Under the pieces are notes generated by a model. That model saw only the letters and a list, made by a program, of their open reading frames with translations. It did not search any database and was not told the DNA's origin. This document shows positions 8,277 to 16,364 of a stretch of DNA of 64,000 bases, in pieces (the first letter of the stretch is position 1; each line of letters begins with the position of its first letter). The stretch covers positions 1-64,000 of the IMG/VR virus record IMGVR_UViG_3300028393_004717. The stretch is one strand, 5' to 3'. This DNA is from a virus. The translations under genes were made by a program, and so were the position numbers.

Positions 8277-10061
8277 CTAACGACTATTGTGAGAGAATCT
8301 TGTAAATAAATAATTTTCTTTTTTTATATCACCAGGGAAATTATTTATTTTTATATTTAATTTTCTAGCCACATAATCAAAACTTATTTGATCTCTTTTT
8401 GATCCATTTGATATTTCTTCCCACCACATTTCGTTGAATTTTTTTATTTCATTTGAATGTCTTCTTAACAAAACAGTACATTCGCTTAATCCATTATTTT
8501 TAGGATATCCATCACGGATATATTTTTGAATCTGCTTTGTTATTGTAAAAGCATCATCTAGTTTTCGAGCAATACAAGTTTTTGCTTCATCGTAAACGCA
8601 ATTTCTTTCATGATGCTTAAAAAGAGCTATGTCGCAATTAGAAAGATATATTTCGGCCAATCTGCTTATATTGAAGGGAAATTTAATTCTTATAGATCCA
8701 TCAATCCAAAGACTATATTCTTTGTCTGGAAAATAAATGTGTGATAATATCTTGTGAATTTTTGCATTTCTATTTGGATCTGAAAATGTTGTATGTATCT
8801 GCTTTGAATTCCATGTTTTTGAATCAATTGGATTTTCTAGAAACGCAACAAACTCAGTTCCATCATTGTGGTTTTTTTGATCTTTTAATTTGTCGTAATT
8901 ATTGGATGCATTCGTAATTGCAGTGTATACAACAATATTTTTTGGATCTACTTCAATATTATTTTTTGATATATTTCTTTCCAAAAACGCCTTAAGCATA
9001 TTTGTTTTTATCCACTTTTGATGAAATATATTTCTATTTTGTTTCACAAATTGATGTGAAGCTGAATTCGTGTGTCCTCCTTTGTGATATATGATGGAAT
9101 CAGGAGTAAAAAGTATTTTGTATCCATGAGCATGTGTTTTCATGCATAAGTCGGAATCTTCCCAATATCCGATCCTATATTGTGTGTCAAATTCTCCAAT
9201 CAATTTAAAAAAATCTGACGGAATCATAAAACAAGCACCAGTAACCATTTCTACTTCTCTAATTTCCATTAGATCTTTTGGTACATTATCCAAAGTAAAA
9301 GAATGATTGATATATTTCTTTTTGTATATGTGTTTTCCTATATGTAAAAAAGCACAAATACCTTCATCCCATTCAGAGCCAAGTGAATCAATAATTATTC
9401 CTTCTTTAAGATGTAAATTTCCAACTATTCCAATGTTATTTTGTTTTTGAAAACAATCATACATTGGCTTTATCCAGTTCGGAGTAGTAATTGTATCTGC
9501 GTTTAAAAATATAAGATATTTTCCTTTTGCAAATTTTGCACCTAAATTACAAGCATTTGCGAAACCACCATTTGTTCTTTCTACATGAATTATTTTCCCT
9601 ATTCCTTTTTCTGGTTTTGGTTTGTTTGACCAAGATTTAAGAATTTCAATGTGACTTTTTTCTGGACAACAATCATCCACATAAATTATTTCTTTTTTAA
9701 GATTGTCATGTTCATCGAAATTCCATGATTCGATTTGCTTTTTGATAAAATCTCTGCTTTTGTAACATGGTATTATTATGGATACATCAATTTCATTTTC
9801 TGATGATACAAACCAATGTGGGGTTTCTAATTCTTTGAAAGAAGGAGGAACATATGGAGATATATGAGGAGCAACACTTATCGTAACTGGAAAATTGTTT
9901 TTTTGTAATTTTTTATTTCTTACATTATTGTGAATTTCTATTTTTTTATTTTTCTGAAATAATTCTGCATTTTCTGGGGTTATACGAAGATATGGATTGT
10001 TAGCTTTTTTGGCCAATGCTTCTTGTATCTTTATTTTATTTGATAATTTTTTATCATCCAT
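8277..10061 (-). CDS. Two-domain glycosyltransferase: GT2 plus DUF616 (TOD1-like)
   Basis: A 594-aa fusion. The first 75 residues form a linker. A GT2 domain follows, with DVSIIIPCYKS, IIYVDDCCPE, the NGGFANACNLG loop, the metal motif FLNADT, and a late GYWEDSDLCMK motif. The C-terminal domain (about 375-594) matches DUF616, with VVYTAITN at its start, SLWIDGSIRI in the middle and EMWWEEISNGSKRDQISF near the end; plant members of this family are TOD1/MUCI70 glycosyltransferases. The start is at 10061, just after the upstream stop; the reading frame runs further upstream but without good initiation. Two catalytic domains suggest stepwise synthesis of a short glycan. Confidence 0.87.
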   Translation of the reverse strand: MDDKKLSNKIKIQEALAKKANNPYLRITPENAELFQKNKKIEIHNNVRNKKLQKNNFPVTISVAPHISPYVPPSFKELETPHWFVSSENEIDVSIIIPCYKSRDFIKKQIESWNFDEHDNLKKEIIYVDDCCPEKSHIEILKSWSNKPKPEKGIGKIIHVERTNGGFANACNLGAKFAKGKYLIFLNADTITTPNWIKPMYDCFQKQNNIGIVGNLHLKEGIIIDSLGSEWDEGICAFLHIGKHIYKKKYINHSFTLDNVPKDLMEIREVEMVTGACFMIPSDFFKLIGEFDTQYRIGYWEDSDLCMKTHAHGYKILFTPDSIIYHKGGHTNSASHQFVKQNRNIFHQKWIKTNMLKAFLERNISKNNIEVDPKNIVVYTAITNASNNYDKLKDQKNHNDGTEFVAFLENPIDSKTWNSKQIHTTFSDPNRNAKIHKILSHIYFPDKEYSLWIDGSIRIKFPFNISRLAEIYLSNCDIALFKHHERNCVYDEAKTCIARKLDDAFTITKQIQKYIRDGYPKNNGLSECTVLLRRHSNEIKKFNEMWWEEISNGSKRDQISFDYVARKLNIKINNFPGDIKKENYLFTRFSHNSR

Positions 10062-10062
10062 T

Positions 10063-10422
10063 TTATTTACCAGCGTTATTGGCACCGCCCATAGTTGGCA
10101 CATTCATTTGTTGTTTATCTAATTTATTTTGAGCAGCCTGTATATTTGAAGAAGTTCCCTTAGCAATTGCTGCAACTGCTGAAAAATTCTTTTTAAACTT
10201 TGTTTCATAAGTTTTAACAAGTTGATTGATATAAAATTCCCATTGTGGTGCAGGTAAGTTTACTGCTTGTGCCATGAATTTATCAAACATGGATTTTGCT
10301 TGGTTTTGTTTAGCAGCATCTGTGATTTGTTGTGAGGGATTTGGATAAGTCGGTGGCATCTCGCCAGCAGGAGGAACTTCAACTTCATTTAACGACCAAT
10401 CAGAAAATTTTTTCAATGCCAT
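10063..10422 (-). CDS. Small virion-type protein with terminal targeting-like motif
   Basis: A 119-aa protein, unknown by homology. Its start (ALKKFSDWSLNE) fits the aromatic/acidic N-terminal motif shared by many proteins here, and L-N-E is a T4-type prohead cleavage consensus. A Pro-rich stretch (PPAGEMPPTYPNP) follows, then a helical region and a Gln/Asn/Ala-rich tail. The ATG at 10422 has GAGGTG seven nt upstream and is preferred over 10434. It lies directly upstream of the glycosyltransferase operon and downstream of two more small genes of similar type. A head-interior protein is my inference. Confidence 0.5.
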   Translation of the reverse strand: MALKKFSDWSLNEVEVPPAGEMPPTYPNPSQQITDAAKQNQAKSMFDKFMAQAVNLPAPQWEFYINQLVKTYETKFKKNFSAVAAIAKGTSSNIQAAQNKLDKQQMNVPTMGGANNAGK

Positions 10423-10430
10423 TTTACACC

Positions 10431-10709
10431 TCAAATTAGTTTTTTGTTTTTACCAACATCATCACTTTCATCATTTATTTTTTTTAAAGCATCCTTAATA
10501 CGAGAATGCCATTTTGCTATTTTTTCACTAGGAACATCAAGAAGTTCGGACAAACCTGAAGAATTGTTCATAACTCTTAAAAAGTTATCCCAAAAATCCT
10601 CATCTACTTGCAATCCTGTTTTTACAACTGAAATAGATTTTTCAGATATATCACTTTTAGATATGGAATTATTTTCCATGTTTTCCCATAATGTGCAAAA
10701 TGATACCAT
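10431..10709 (-). CDS. Hypothetical small acidic protein
   Basis: A 92-aa protein, acidic and Ser-rich. A helical core (EDFWDNFLRVMNNSSGLSEL then KIAKWHSRIKDALKKI) covers residues 37-75. No known motif is visible. The ATG at 10709 has a weak ribosome site; ATG 10679 (MENNSIS), preceded by GGGAAAAC, is an equal alternative. It is packed between two genes whose products begin with targeting-like motifs, so it may be another small head component. Confidence 0.4.
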   Translation of the reverse strand: MVSFCTLWENMENNSISKSDISEKSISVVKTGLQVDEDFWDNFLRVMNNSSGLSELLDVPSEKIAKWHSRIKDALKKINDESDDVGKNKKLI

Positions 10710-10712
10710 AAT

Positions 10713-10925
10713 CTATTTTCCAATTTTCTTTTTTGATTTTTTCTTTTTAGGGCAAAAATAAAGCTCATCAGGATCAAAATCGCTTTGTCCAGTCTTGTTA
10801 TTTACTAAGGAATATTTACTTTTCAAATTAGTGAAATACTGTAGGTCAGCATTGTTATCGTAAGTCCAAATATTAGGACTTGGCGGGGATTCTTTGTCCA
10901 ACCATTCCTTAAATGAAATAAGCAT
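10713..10925 (-). CDS. Small protein with N-terminal FKEWL motif and basic tail
   Basis: A 70-aa protein beginning LISFKEWLDKES, one of the clearest copies of the shared N-terminal motif of this window. A Pro-rich spacer and an aromatic middle follow, and the protein ends in a poly-Lys tail with one Cys (CPKKKKSKKK). The basic tail would suit binding DNA or an acidic core. A TATAAATA sequence lies only 4 nt before the ATG on this strand, too close to serve as an ordinary promoter for it. The function is unknown. Confidence 0.5.
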   Translation of the reverse strand: MLISFKEWLDKESPPSPNIWTYDNNADLQYFTNLKSKYSLVNNKTGQSDFDPDELYFCPKKKKSKKKIGK

Positions 10926-10943
10926 ACTTTATTTATATGATTT

Positions 10944-11150
10944 TTAGTTTTTTTTAATTAAATTCTTCATATCACAGAATGGATTTTTCATTTGTACAGA
11001 CAAACACTCAGACTCAATTTCTTGATTTATTTCATCTTCTGAGTGTTTATCGCAATGCCAAAATGATTTTTTTGTAACAGAACCCTTTATTATTTTTCTT
11101 TTTACGCACTTACTTGCTTCATTATCGCAATTTTCAAAATAACATTTCAT
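10944..11150 (-). CDS. Small zinc-finger-like protein
   Basis: A 68-aa protein. The pairs CYFENC (residues 3-8) and HCDKH (about 32-36) form a plausible Cys2His2 or Cys3His zinc site, and more Cys residues follow (ESECLS, FCDM). The ATG at 11150 has AGGTGAAT just upstream, so I reject the longer frame to 11237. It follows the Dam-like gene by 7 bp. The role is unknown; small zinc proteins like this are common among large-phage accessory genes. Confidence 0.5.
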   Translation of the reverse strand: MKCYFENCDNEASKCVKRKIIKGSVTKKSFWHCDKHSEDEINQEIESECLSVQMKNPFCDMKNLIKKN

Positions 11151-11157
11151 ATTCACC

Positions 11158-11880
11158 TCAATAATTTTTCCAAATACACTCAAGCTTTTTTTTCGTGTTT
11201 TTTTGTAACATCTTTCTTTTACACGCCCAAGAAACAAAATACTTTTTACAAATCTTTTGATCTTTGCTAGTAATTAGTACCTTACCAGAAAAATTGTTGA
11301 GTAAATTGGTAATTTTTGTGTATTGTTGCTCTCGCAAATTAATTGGTAGATCACAATAAATAAAACTTTCATGATTGTTAAACTTCTGAATAACCTCAAT
11401 AGCTTCTTTATTCATAATAAATGTTTCTTGCAAACGATTTCTTATGGCTAAAGATTCATCGATAATTTCATCCCATTTTATTTTCTTGTCTATAAATGAC
11501 TTTTTACCTTCTGCTTTACTTAATTTACGCAAAACAAATTCATTTACAGCCTTTTCGATATAATCTTCATATTTTTGACCTTCATTTGCAATAAATTTTT
11601 CAAATGTTTCACTATTGCATTTAACGGCATTTATTTTTTTAACAAAATGCTTATATTCATCTTTAATAGCTCGATAAATCTGTATTATTCCTTCGTGAGA
11701 ATCATTTATAATTTCTATCTTGGATTTAGACTTTTGTAAATAAATCCCAATGTTATCACAGAATAGATCGATATAAATAAGATCTGTGTAATTTTCTGGG
11801 AATTCTTCAATAATCCAACTGATTAAGTTTTGATTATATGTGGTTGATTTAAAAATTGGTTTTATTTTTTTATTTTTCAT
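11158..11880 (-). CDS. Degenerate Dam-like (D12 class) adenine methyltransferase
   Basis: A 240-aa protein with the order of parts of D12-class N6-adenine methyltransferases. A SAM-site-like segment YIDLFCDNIGIYLQ lies near residue 38, followed by IINDSHEGIIQIYRAIKDEY (motif-X/IV-linker type), and a late FIYCDLPIN where active enzymes have DPPY. The replacement of DPPY by DLPI and the poor FxGxG glycines predict loss of catalysis or a changed role, for example DNA binding without methylation. I start at ATG 11880, 11 bp inside the end of the upstream zinc-ribbon gene. A distant, still-active methyltransferase cannot be excluded. Confidence 0.5.
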   Translation of the reverse strand: MKNKKIKPIFKSTTYNQNLISWIIEEFPENYTDLIYIDLFCDNIGIYLQKSKSKIEIINDSHEGIIQIYRAIKDEYKHFVKKINAVKCNSETFEKFIANEGQKYEDYIEKAVNEFVLRKLSKAEGKKSFIDKKIKWDEIIDESLAIRNRLQETFIMNKEAIEVIQKFNNHESFIYCDLPINLREQQYTKITNLLNNFSGKVLITSKDQKICKKYFVSWACKRKMLQKNTKKKLECIWKNY

Positions 11881-12091
11881 CTTTGTAACTCGGTGATTGA
11901 TAGATCGTATTCTGGCACTTGCTGCAAATGTATTTGAAAGGTCCATATCCTTTCTCTTGAGCATTCCAAAACCAACCTACCTTGGGGTATTTTTCGTCAT
12001 GACATTTAATGCACATCACAGAAATTTTTTGTTGCTCTTCTGGTAATGAACTATCTACATAAAAATAACAATTTTGAATTTCTTGGCTCAT
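11870..12091 (-). CDS. Zinc-ribbon protein
   Basis: A 73-aa protein with two Cys pairs, CIKC (27-30) and CSKC (about 56-59), separated by a Trp/Tyr/Gly-rich segment (KVGWFWNAQEKGYGPF). This is a classic four-Cys zinc ribbon. It could bind nucleic acid or a protein partner. It overlaps the Dam-like gene by 11 bp, suggesting co-translation. The family is unknown. Confidence 0.55.
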   Translation of the reverse strand: MSQEIQNCYFYVDSSLPEEQQKISVMCIKCHDEKYPKVGWFWNAQEKGYGPFKYICSKCQNTIYQSPSYKDEK

Positions 12092-12125
12092 AATGCATCC
12101 TCTTCATTAAAAGAGAATGTATGCG

Positions 12126-12154
12126 TAAAAAAAGCCCACCAAACTGGTAGGCTT
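12126..12154 (-). terminator. Rho-independent terminator
   Basis: A 10-bp stem (AAGCC-ACCA type) with a 3-nt GTT loop. On the minus strand it is fully paired with one U-G wobble and is followed by seven Ts. It lies just beyond the stop of the minus-strand membrane-protein gene at 12182. Confidence 0.8.
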
Positions 12155-12181
12155 CTGCAAATTGCATATATTTTATTCGCC

Positions 12182-12484
12182 TCAAGGCCTACATCTGAAG
12201 AATTTGAAGAAATGACTACGCTCATTTTTAGGAGACTCTTTTTCATCAGAATCGGGTTTAACTTCAGATTTTTTATCAGAATCTGACTTAATCTCAGGTT
12301 TTTCTTCTTTCTTTTCAATATTAGGCTTAGATTTCCAATTTGGATCTTTATTTTGCCAATTCTCACTAGAATTAGAAAGAGGCATAAATTTATCGAATAA
12401 ATTAGGATCTGTTTTCTTTATATAAATAAAGCAAACAGTTAAAGACAATAACAATATTATACCATACAGGAAGTTTCTGTCCAT
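12182..12484 (-). CDS. Single-pass membrane protein with charged Lys/Glu/Asp tail
   Basis: A 100-aa protein. Residues 5-22 are a transmembrane helix or uncleaved signal anchor (FLYGIILLLSLTVCFIYI). The rest is a low-complexity charged tail of Lys, Glu, Asp and Ser. The ribosome site is strong (GGAGG about 5 nt before ATG). It is divergent from the secreted trypsin-like protease gene (22 bp apart) and is followed by a good terminator, so it forms a single-gene unit. The topology could suit a spanin-like or holin-regulator role, but there is no family match. Confidence 0.55.
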   Translation of the reverse strand: MDRNFLYGIILLLSLTVCFIYIKKTDPNLFDKFMPLSNSSENWQNKDPNWKSKPNIEKKEEKPEIKSDSDKKSEVKPDSDEKESPKNERSHFFKFFRCRP

Positions 12485-12506
12485 ATGACCTCCAAAAAGG
12501 ATTAAA

Positions 12507-13334
12507 ATGAAATATATTCTGTATCTTATATTCCCTATGATTGTATTTAGTGCAGATCCTGATAAAAAATTACATCAGAATAGTTTGTGTCCAACCGTAA
12601 AAATAAGCTATAACAAAAACAATTGTGATTGCGAAGATTGTAAGAAAAATCAACCTCAAGCAATTGCCACAGGATTTATAGTAAAATCTATAAAAATAAA
12701 AGAAAAAACACTTGAAAATAAGTTTTTAAATGTGGTTGTTACGGCAGCACATACAGTTGAAAACACACCAAATAATTTGACAACTCATGTCGGCAATTAT
12801 TTAAATTGGTCATCACTTGAAAAATTTGATTCATATCCAACTATGATTTATGGAATTAATCAAAATAAAGATCTTGCTGTTATTGTTTTTATATCAGATA
12901 AAATGCTACCAATTGTGGAAATTGATTTTGATAGTAAATTGTATTTTGGTAATGATATTTTTAAAATTGGATATGGCTTAGGAGATGATGTTAGATTAGA
13001 TTTCGGACAAATTACAGCCATAGAAACCAAATCTCCAATTAAGCTTAAAGGATATCTAAGAACTAATGCTTATACTATATTTGGAGACTCCGGTGGCCCT
13101 TTATTCTCTAAAGAAAATTATAAGGTCATTGGAGTAACAAGCTCTATCCGTGGATCAGATAGTATATTTCTTCATAAGCAATCTTACTTTAGTCCAATTA
13201 TTTGGTTAAAAAATTGGGATGATGAATCAAAAGGATCTTTGTCCTTTATATATAAGGAAGATAAAAAAATACCAGAAACTTTGATATTTCAATTATGGTT
13301 AAGAGAATTTGACATTAAAGGAACTAGACAATGA
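12507..13334 (+). CDS. Secreted trypsin-like serine protease (S1 fold)
   Basis: A 275-aa protein with a signal peptide (residues 1-15, ending FSA) and a chymotrypsin-fold protease domain. The catalytic triad is visible: His82 in VTAAHT, Asp122 in NKDLAV, and Ser195 in GDSGGP. A Cys cluster (CPTVK... then CDCEDC, residues 28-45) lies before the domain and may be disulfide-bonded. It overlaps the 508-aa gene downstream by 4 bp. Export to the periplasm or outside is predicted. It may attack host surface proteins, or process exported phage proteins; which of these is inference. Confidence 0.88.
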   Translation: MKYILYLIFPMIVFSADPDKKLHQNSLCPTVKISYNKNNCDCEDCKKNQPQAIATGFIVKSIKIKEKTLENKFLNVVVTAAHTVENTPNNLTTHVGNYLNWSSLEKFDSYPTMIYGINQNKDLAVIVFISDKMLPIVEIDFDSKLYFGNDIFKIGYGLGDDVRLDFGQITAIETKSPIKLKGYLRTNAYTIFGDSGGPLFSKENYKVIGVTSSIRGSDSIFLHKQSYFSPIIWLKNWDDESKGSLSFIYKEDKKIPETLIFQLWLREFDIKGTRQ

Positions 13335-14857
13335 TTACATTTAAAGAATCTATCGAAATTAAAAACACTATAAAATTGGCAGAAAAGTGCTTCTATATGA
13401 TGGAATCATATAAAATTAGTTCTATCAATTTCGTTGATTGGATTGAATCTTCTTTTGATGACAACCAAGATATCAATGAAAATCTTAGACTTTGGCTACA
13501 AACAGAAATCAATTTTCTTGAAAATTACGATAGTGAAGTTTTTGAAGAAGAAGATATTACATTCGGACAATCATTGGCAAAAGATTTTGATGCTGTAAAA
13601 AATTCAACTATTGGAAAAAAAATTGGACAGTTGGGTTCTGCTGCTTTTCAAGGTGTAAAAAAAGGAATGCAACAATATTCTGCATATAGCGATGTTCAAA
13701 GTATGGCTAAAAATGTTGGAACTGCTAAACAAAAATTAATCGATCTTTTTAAAAGAGGAGAAAGACAAGGTTCTATTCTTAGTAACGACAAAATAAAAAC
13801 AGCTTTAAGTAACATAATCAATATGTTGCAAAAAATCGACCCATCAACAATTGGAAGAACACCACAACCAGATATGGCTAATGTAACTTTTAATGGTCAG
13901 CCTTCAGGCGGGGATGCTAAACAGATCACTCCATTTGATCCGACAACCTCAATAACTCCAAATTTACAAACAAATTCATTTTCTCCAATTGGACAAAAAT
14001 TATTTGAGACAAGAATTAAATCTATTTGTTATAAATTAGATGAATTAAAAATTAATCCATATCACTTCGCTACTTGTTTTGTAGATGAATTTTGCGAAGA
14101 CAATAATATCAATGAATCTGGATTTATTGGTGGTGCTTGGTCTGGACTTAAAGGTGCTGTAAAAGGTGGTTGGGATAGATTGATGGGTGGTGGCGAAGGT
14201 TCAATTTGGGATTCTATACAAGGTGGTTATAGATCTGGAAGAGATTCTAAATATGATGACTACGATAGACAAGCAATAGCAGATGCGATTAAACATTTAG
14301 GAAATTTTTCGAAGCAAATAGAAGGTAGCACACTGCAAAATTTCCAACAACAAATCAATGGCCTTATAACAAATTTAAATAAAACATTAACTTATAAGCC
14401 ACAACAAAATGTAGCACCTAAAAAAGCTAGTGCAATGGATATGGACAAATTAAGTGCATCTAGCATTGTTCCTCCAACCGATCAAGAAAAAAGAGCAGCA
14501 GCAGAAGAAGCCGAAAAAATTAGTAATGCGGCCATCGTAGTTAAAAATGCATCTGATAAATCTCTAGAAGAAAAAATTGACGCATCAAATAAATTCTGGA
14601 AAATTAAAACCAAGACCCAATCAAGACTTCAAATACAAGAAAAATGGGCAAAATTACCAAATGAAATTAAAGCTAAAGTTATAGATTTAGATGCTTACAA
14701 AAAAATAATTGCTGATGAAGATAAAAGTAAATCCACTCATATTCCCACAATGGAAAAAGGAAAATTATACAAAAAAATACTTAAATTTATAGATGATGAA
14801 CTAGCCTTACTACCTCAACCTACAGCAGATATGAAACCAGCAGCAGCAGCAAAATAA
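13331..14857 (+). CDS. Large virion-type protein with internal duplication
   Basis: A 508-aa protein. It begins MITFKESIEIK, a version of the shared N-terminal motif. Residues about 7-120 and 233-310 look like two divergent copies of one module: a Cys-containing helix with KISSINFVDWIESSFDDN in the first and KINPYHFATCFVDEFCEDN in the second. Each is followed by a Gly-rich amphipathic stretch (GKKIGQLGSAAFQGVKKGM and GAVKGGWDRLMGG). The C-terminal third is helical and charged, ending in poly-Ala. No enzyme motif is visible. The amphipathic repeats would suit a capsid-interior or membrane-active protein. The gene overlaps the secreted protease by 4 bp. Confidence 0.55.
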   Translation: MITFKESIEIKNTIKLAEKCFYMMESYKISSINFVDWIESSFDDNQDINENLRLWLQTEINFLENYDSEVFEEEDITFGQSLAKDFDAVKNSTIGKKIGQLGSAAFQGVKKGMQQYSAYSDVQSMAKNVGTAKQKLIDLFKRGERQGSILSNDKIKTALSNIINMLQKIDPSTIGRTPQPDMANVTFNGQPSGGDAKQITPFDPTTSITPNLQTNSFSPIGQKLFETRIKSICYKLDELKINPYHFATCFVDEFCEDNNINESGFIGGAWSGLKGAVKGGWDRLMGGGEGSIWDSIQGGYRSGRDSKYDDYDRQAIADAIKHLGNFSKQIEGSTLQNFQQQINGLITNLNKTLTYKPQQNVAPKKASAMDMDKLSASSIVPPTDQEKRAAAEEAEKISNAAIVVKNASDKSLEEKIDASNKFWKIKTKTQSRLQIQEKWAKLPNEIKAKVIDLDAYKKIIADEDKSKSTHIPTMEKGKLYKKILKFIDDELALLPQPTADMKPAAAAK

Positions 14858-14862
14858 TAATT

Positions 14863-14945
14863 AAGCAGTAAGATAAGCTTATGTTCGCAAAAGTGAAGTT
14901 CACCCCCTTGTAACGCAGAACAAATAAAGGCTTATCTCACTACTT
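14863..14945 (-). ncRNA. Structured RNA element at the 3' end of convergent genes
   Basis: Between the convergent genes at 14857 and 14944 is an 83-nt nested fold. The outer arms 14863-14878 and 14930-14945 pair over 16 bp. An inner GTTC-GC/GC-A-GAAC stem lies at 14883-14888 and 14915-14921, and a small GTGA-AGT-TCAC hairpin at 14893-14903. On the plus strand two positions are A-C mismatches, while on the minus strand both become G-U wobbles. The RNA is therefore probably transcribed on the minus strand, as the 3' end of the 14944-15249 gene. There is no U-tract, so a simple terminator is unlikely. Confidence 0.45.
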
Positions 14946-15249
14946 AAATGTATCCATTCTTTCTGGCATCATCGATCTCTTTCGCAGTGACCTTTCTACC
15001 AAGAAATTCAGAGCATGATTGAGTAAAATGTCTAACAATATCAGTCTTTAACATTTCCATGTATTGCGGACCCATCTTTTTTGCTTCAAATAAATCACCA
15101 ACATCTATAGACCAGTCTAAAAGCTCGTTATTTATGAATACCCCTTGCTTTAGCACTCCTTGGCCATCAGTATACATTTTTGTCTCAAACTTATTTTTAC
15201 CTTCTGGGATTGGATTATTTGTTTCCATATTCAAAAAATTTTCTTGCAT
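14944..15249 (-). CDS. Hypothetical protein
   Basis: A 101-aa protein, with a polar N-terminus (NNPIPEGKNKFETK), a beta-rich middle (GQGVLKQGVFINNELLDW) and a helical C-terminus (MEMLKTDIVRHFTQSCSEFLG). It is unknown to me. It is divergent from the SWIM protein gene by 27 bp, and its 3' end runs into the structured element at 14863-14945. Confidence 0.5.
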   Translation of the reverse strand: MQENFLNMETNNPIPEGKNKFETKMYTDGQGVLKQGVFINNELLDWSIDVGDLFEAKKMGPQYMEMLKTDIVRHFTQSCSEFLGRKVTAKEIDDARKNGYI

Positions 15250-15276
15250 ACTGCTCCCCTACACCATAAATATAAT

Positions 15277-15813
15277 ATGAACTTTAACGAATTTTTAAAT
15301 TTAAAAGAATCTACACTACTCGATCTTTATAAGAGTACAGTCGATGCATTTCCTAAGACTACCAAAAGACAAAATTCTATCGATATGATAAAAATTATAG
15401 AAATGAATTATACGCCATATATAGGTATGAAGACTTTGTTTGTCAAGGGAATGGCAAAAAACATAGATAACCAAAAAGAATATGATTCTATTATTTTATT
15501 TAAAAATATAAATTATGCAAAAGCAAAGAATGAAAGCATAGTAGAACTAATCGCAAGCAATAATAAAAAGTATTATATAGAAAGAATAAACCCTTATTTA
15601 AACGAAGTGGCAGTAAAATGCAGTTGTCCAGATTTTAACTGGCGATTCAATTACTACAACTCTTTGGATAAGAGCCTGTATGGAAGAAAAAGAAAGAAAT
15701 ATGAGTCAAGAACTAATGCAAAGAAAGCAAATGTTAATGAAGCAGAAGGAATGTGCAAGCATTTGATCAAATTGGTCAAAGCTATAAAAGACTCAAAACT
15801 CATGGAGGACTAA
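15277..15813 (+). CDS. SWIM zinc-finger protein with N-terminal targeting-like motif
   Basis: A 178-aa protein with a SWIM-type zinc site: VKCSCPDF (CxC) about residue 112, followed after an insert by GMCKHLIKLV (CxH) near 161. SWIM domains bind DNA or protein partners. The start MNFNEFLNLKES carries the shared F-x-E-F motif plus an L-K-E cleavage-type site. I start at ATG 15277; the frame extends upstream but only antisense to the neighbouring gene. Its stop overlaps the next start (TAATG). It may be a DNA-binding protein packaged in the head. Confidence 0.65.
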   Translation: MNFNEFLNLKESTLLDLYKSTVDAFPKTTKRQNSIDMIKIIEMNYTPYIGMKTLFVKGMAKNIDNQKEYDSIILFKNINYAKAKNESIVELIASNNKKYYIERINPYLNEVAVKCSCPDFNWRFNYYNSLDKSLYGRKRKKYESRTNAKKANVNEAEGMCKHLIKLVKAIKDSKLMED

Positions 15814-16364
15814 TGAAAAATGATTATCAAACTTTTTACAAAATGTTTTCAAAATTGGAAGGAATTAAAATATTTCAAAGCGAAGAAGATCCTAGTACTT
15901 GGTTTTTCTTTTCTTGTAATTCTGAATACTCTTTTGCATTTGTTACCGCAATTGTAGAAGAAATAGGAGATGATAATATTTGTAAAATGGTTTCTCTTGG
16001 ACACCCAATAAGCACAGAAGATACGGCTTACCAACTTGTTTTTCATGCGGATAAAGAACAATTGTATAAAACATTCATAGCTAAAATTAATGCTTATTTG
16101 GAAAATTCAAAAAATCTTAAACACGATGAATTTGGTAATCCAGATTTATCACTTGTGACAATTAAGCAAATTGCAAAAGAACTTAAAAAAAGAAAGAATT
16201 TGTCGTTTGCCGTTGTTTGGATGGAAGATACAAATAAAGAAAATATCGCAATAGAAGGTAATGGAAATCCAACTCAAATAGTTGGACTATTAGCTAGAGG
16301 ACTACACATGGCAATAGAATGGTCAGATAAATTTTTGAAGATAAGTAAACCAGAAAAAGATTAA
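15813..16364 (+). CDS. Hypothetical protein
   Basis: A 183-aa protein with no recognised domain, beginning MKNDYQTFYKMFSKLEGIK. It has mixed alpha/beta character: a strand-rich centre (STWFFFSCNSEYSFAFVTAIVEE) and a second helical half. GGAGG lies 6 nt before the ATG, which shares a base with the stop of the SWIM gene, so the two are coupled. It overlaps the convergent end of the first tail-cassette gene by 4 bp. Confidence 0.5.
   Translation: MKNDYQTFYKMFSKLEGIKIFQSEEDPSTWFFFSCNSEYSFAFVTAIVEEIGDDNICKMVSLGHPISTEDTAYQLVFHADKEQLYKTFIAKINAYLENSKNLKHDEFGNPDLSLVTIKQIAKELKKRKNLSFAVVWMEDTNKENIAIEGNGNPTQIVGLLARGLHMAIEWSDKFLKISKPEKD

Noticed and set aside
10929-10936. TATAAATA box before the gene at 10713 as a late promoter
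   Set aside because: It lies only about 4 nt from the ATG, leaving no room for a leader or ribosome site.
12088-12366. Alternative minus-strand frame of 92 aa
   Set aside because: It spans the terminator at 12126-12154 and overlaps the better-supported membrane protein at 12182, which has a strong ribosome site.
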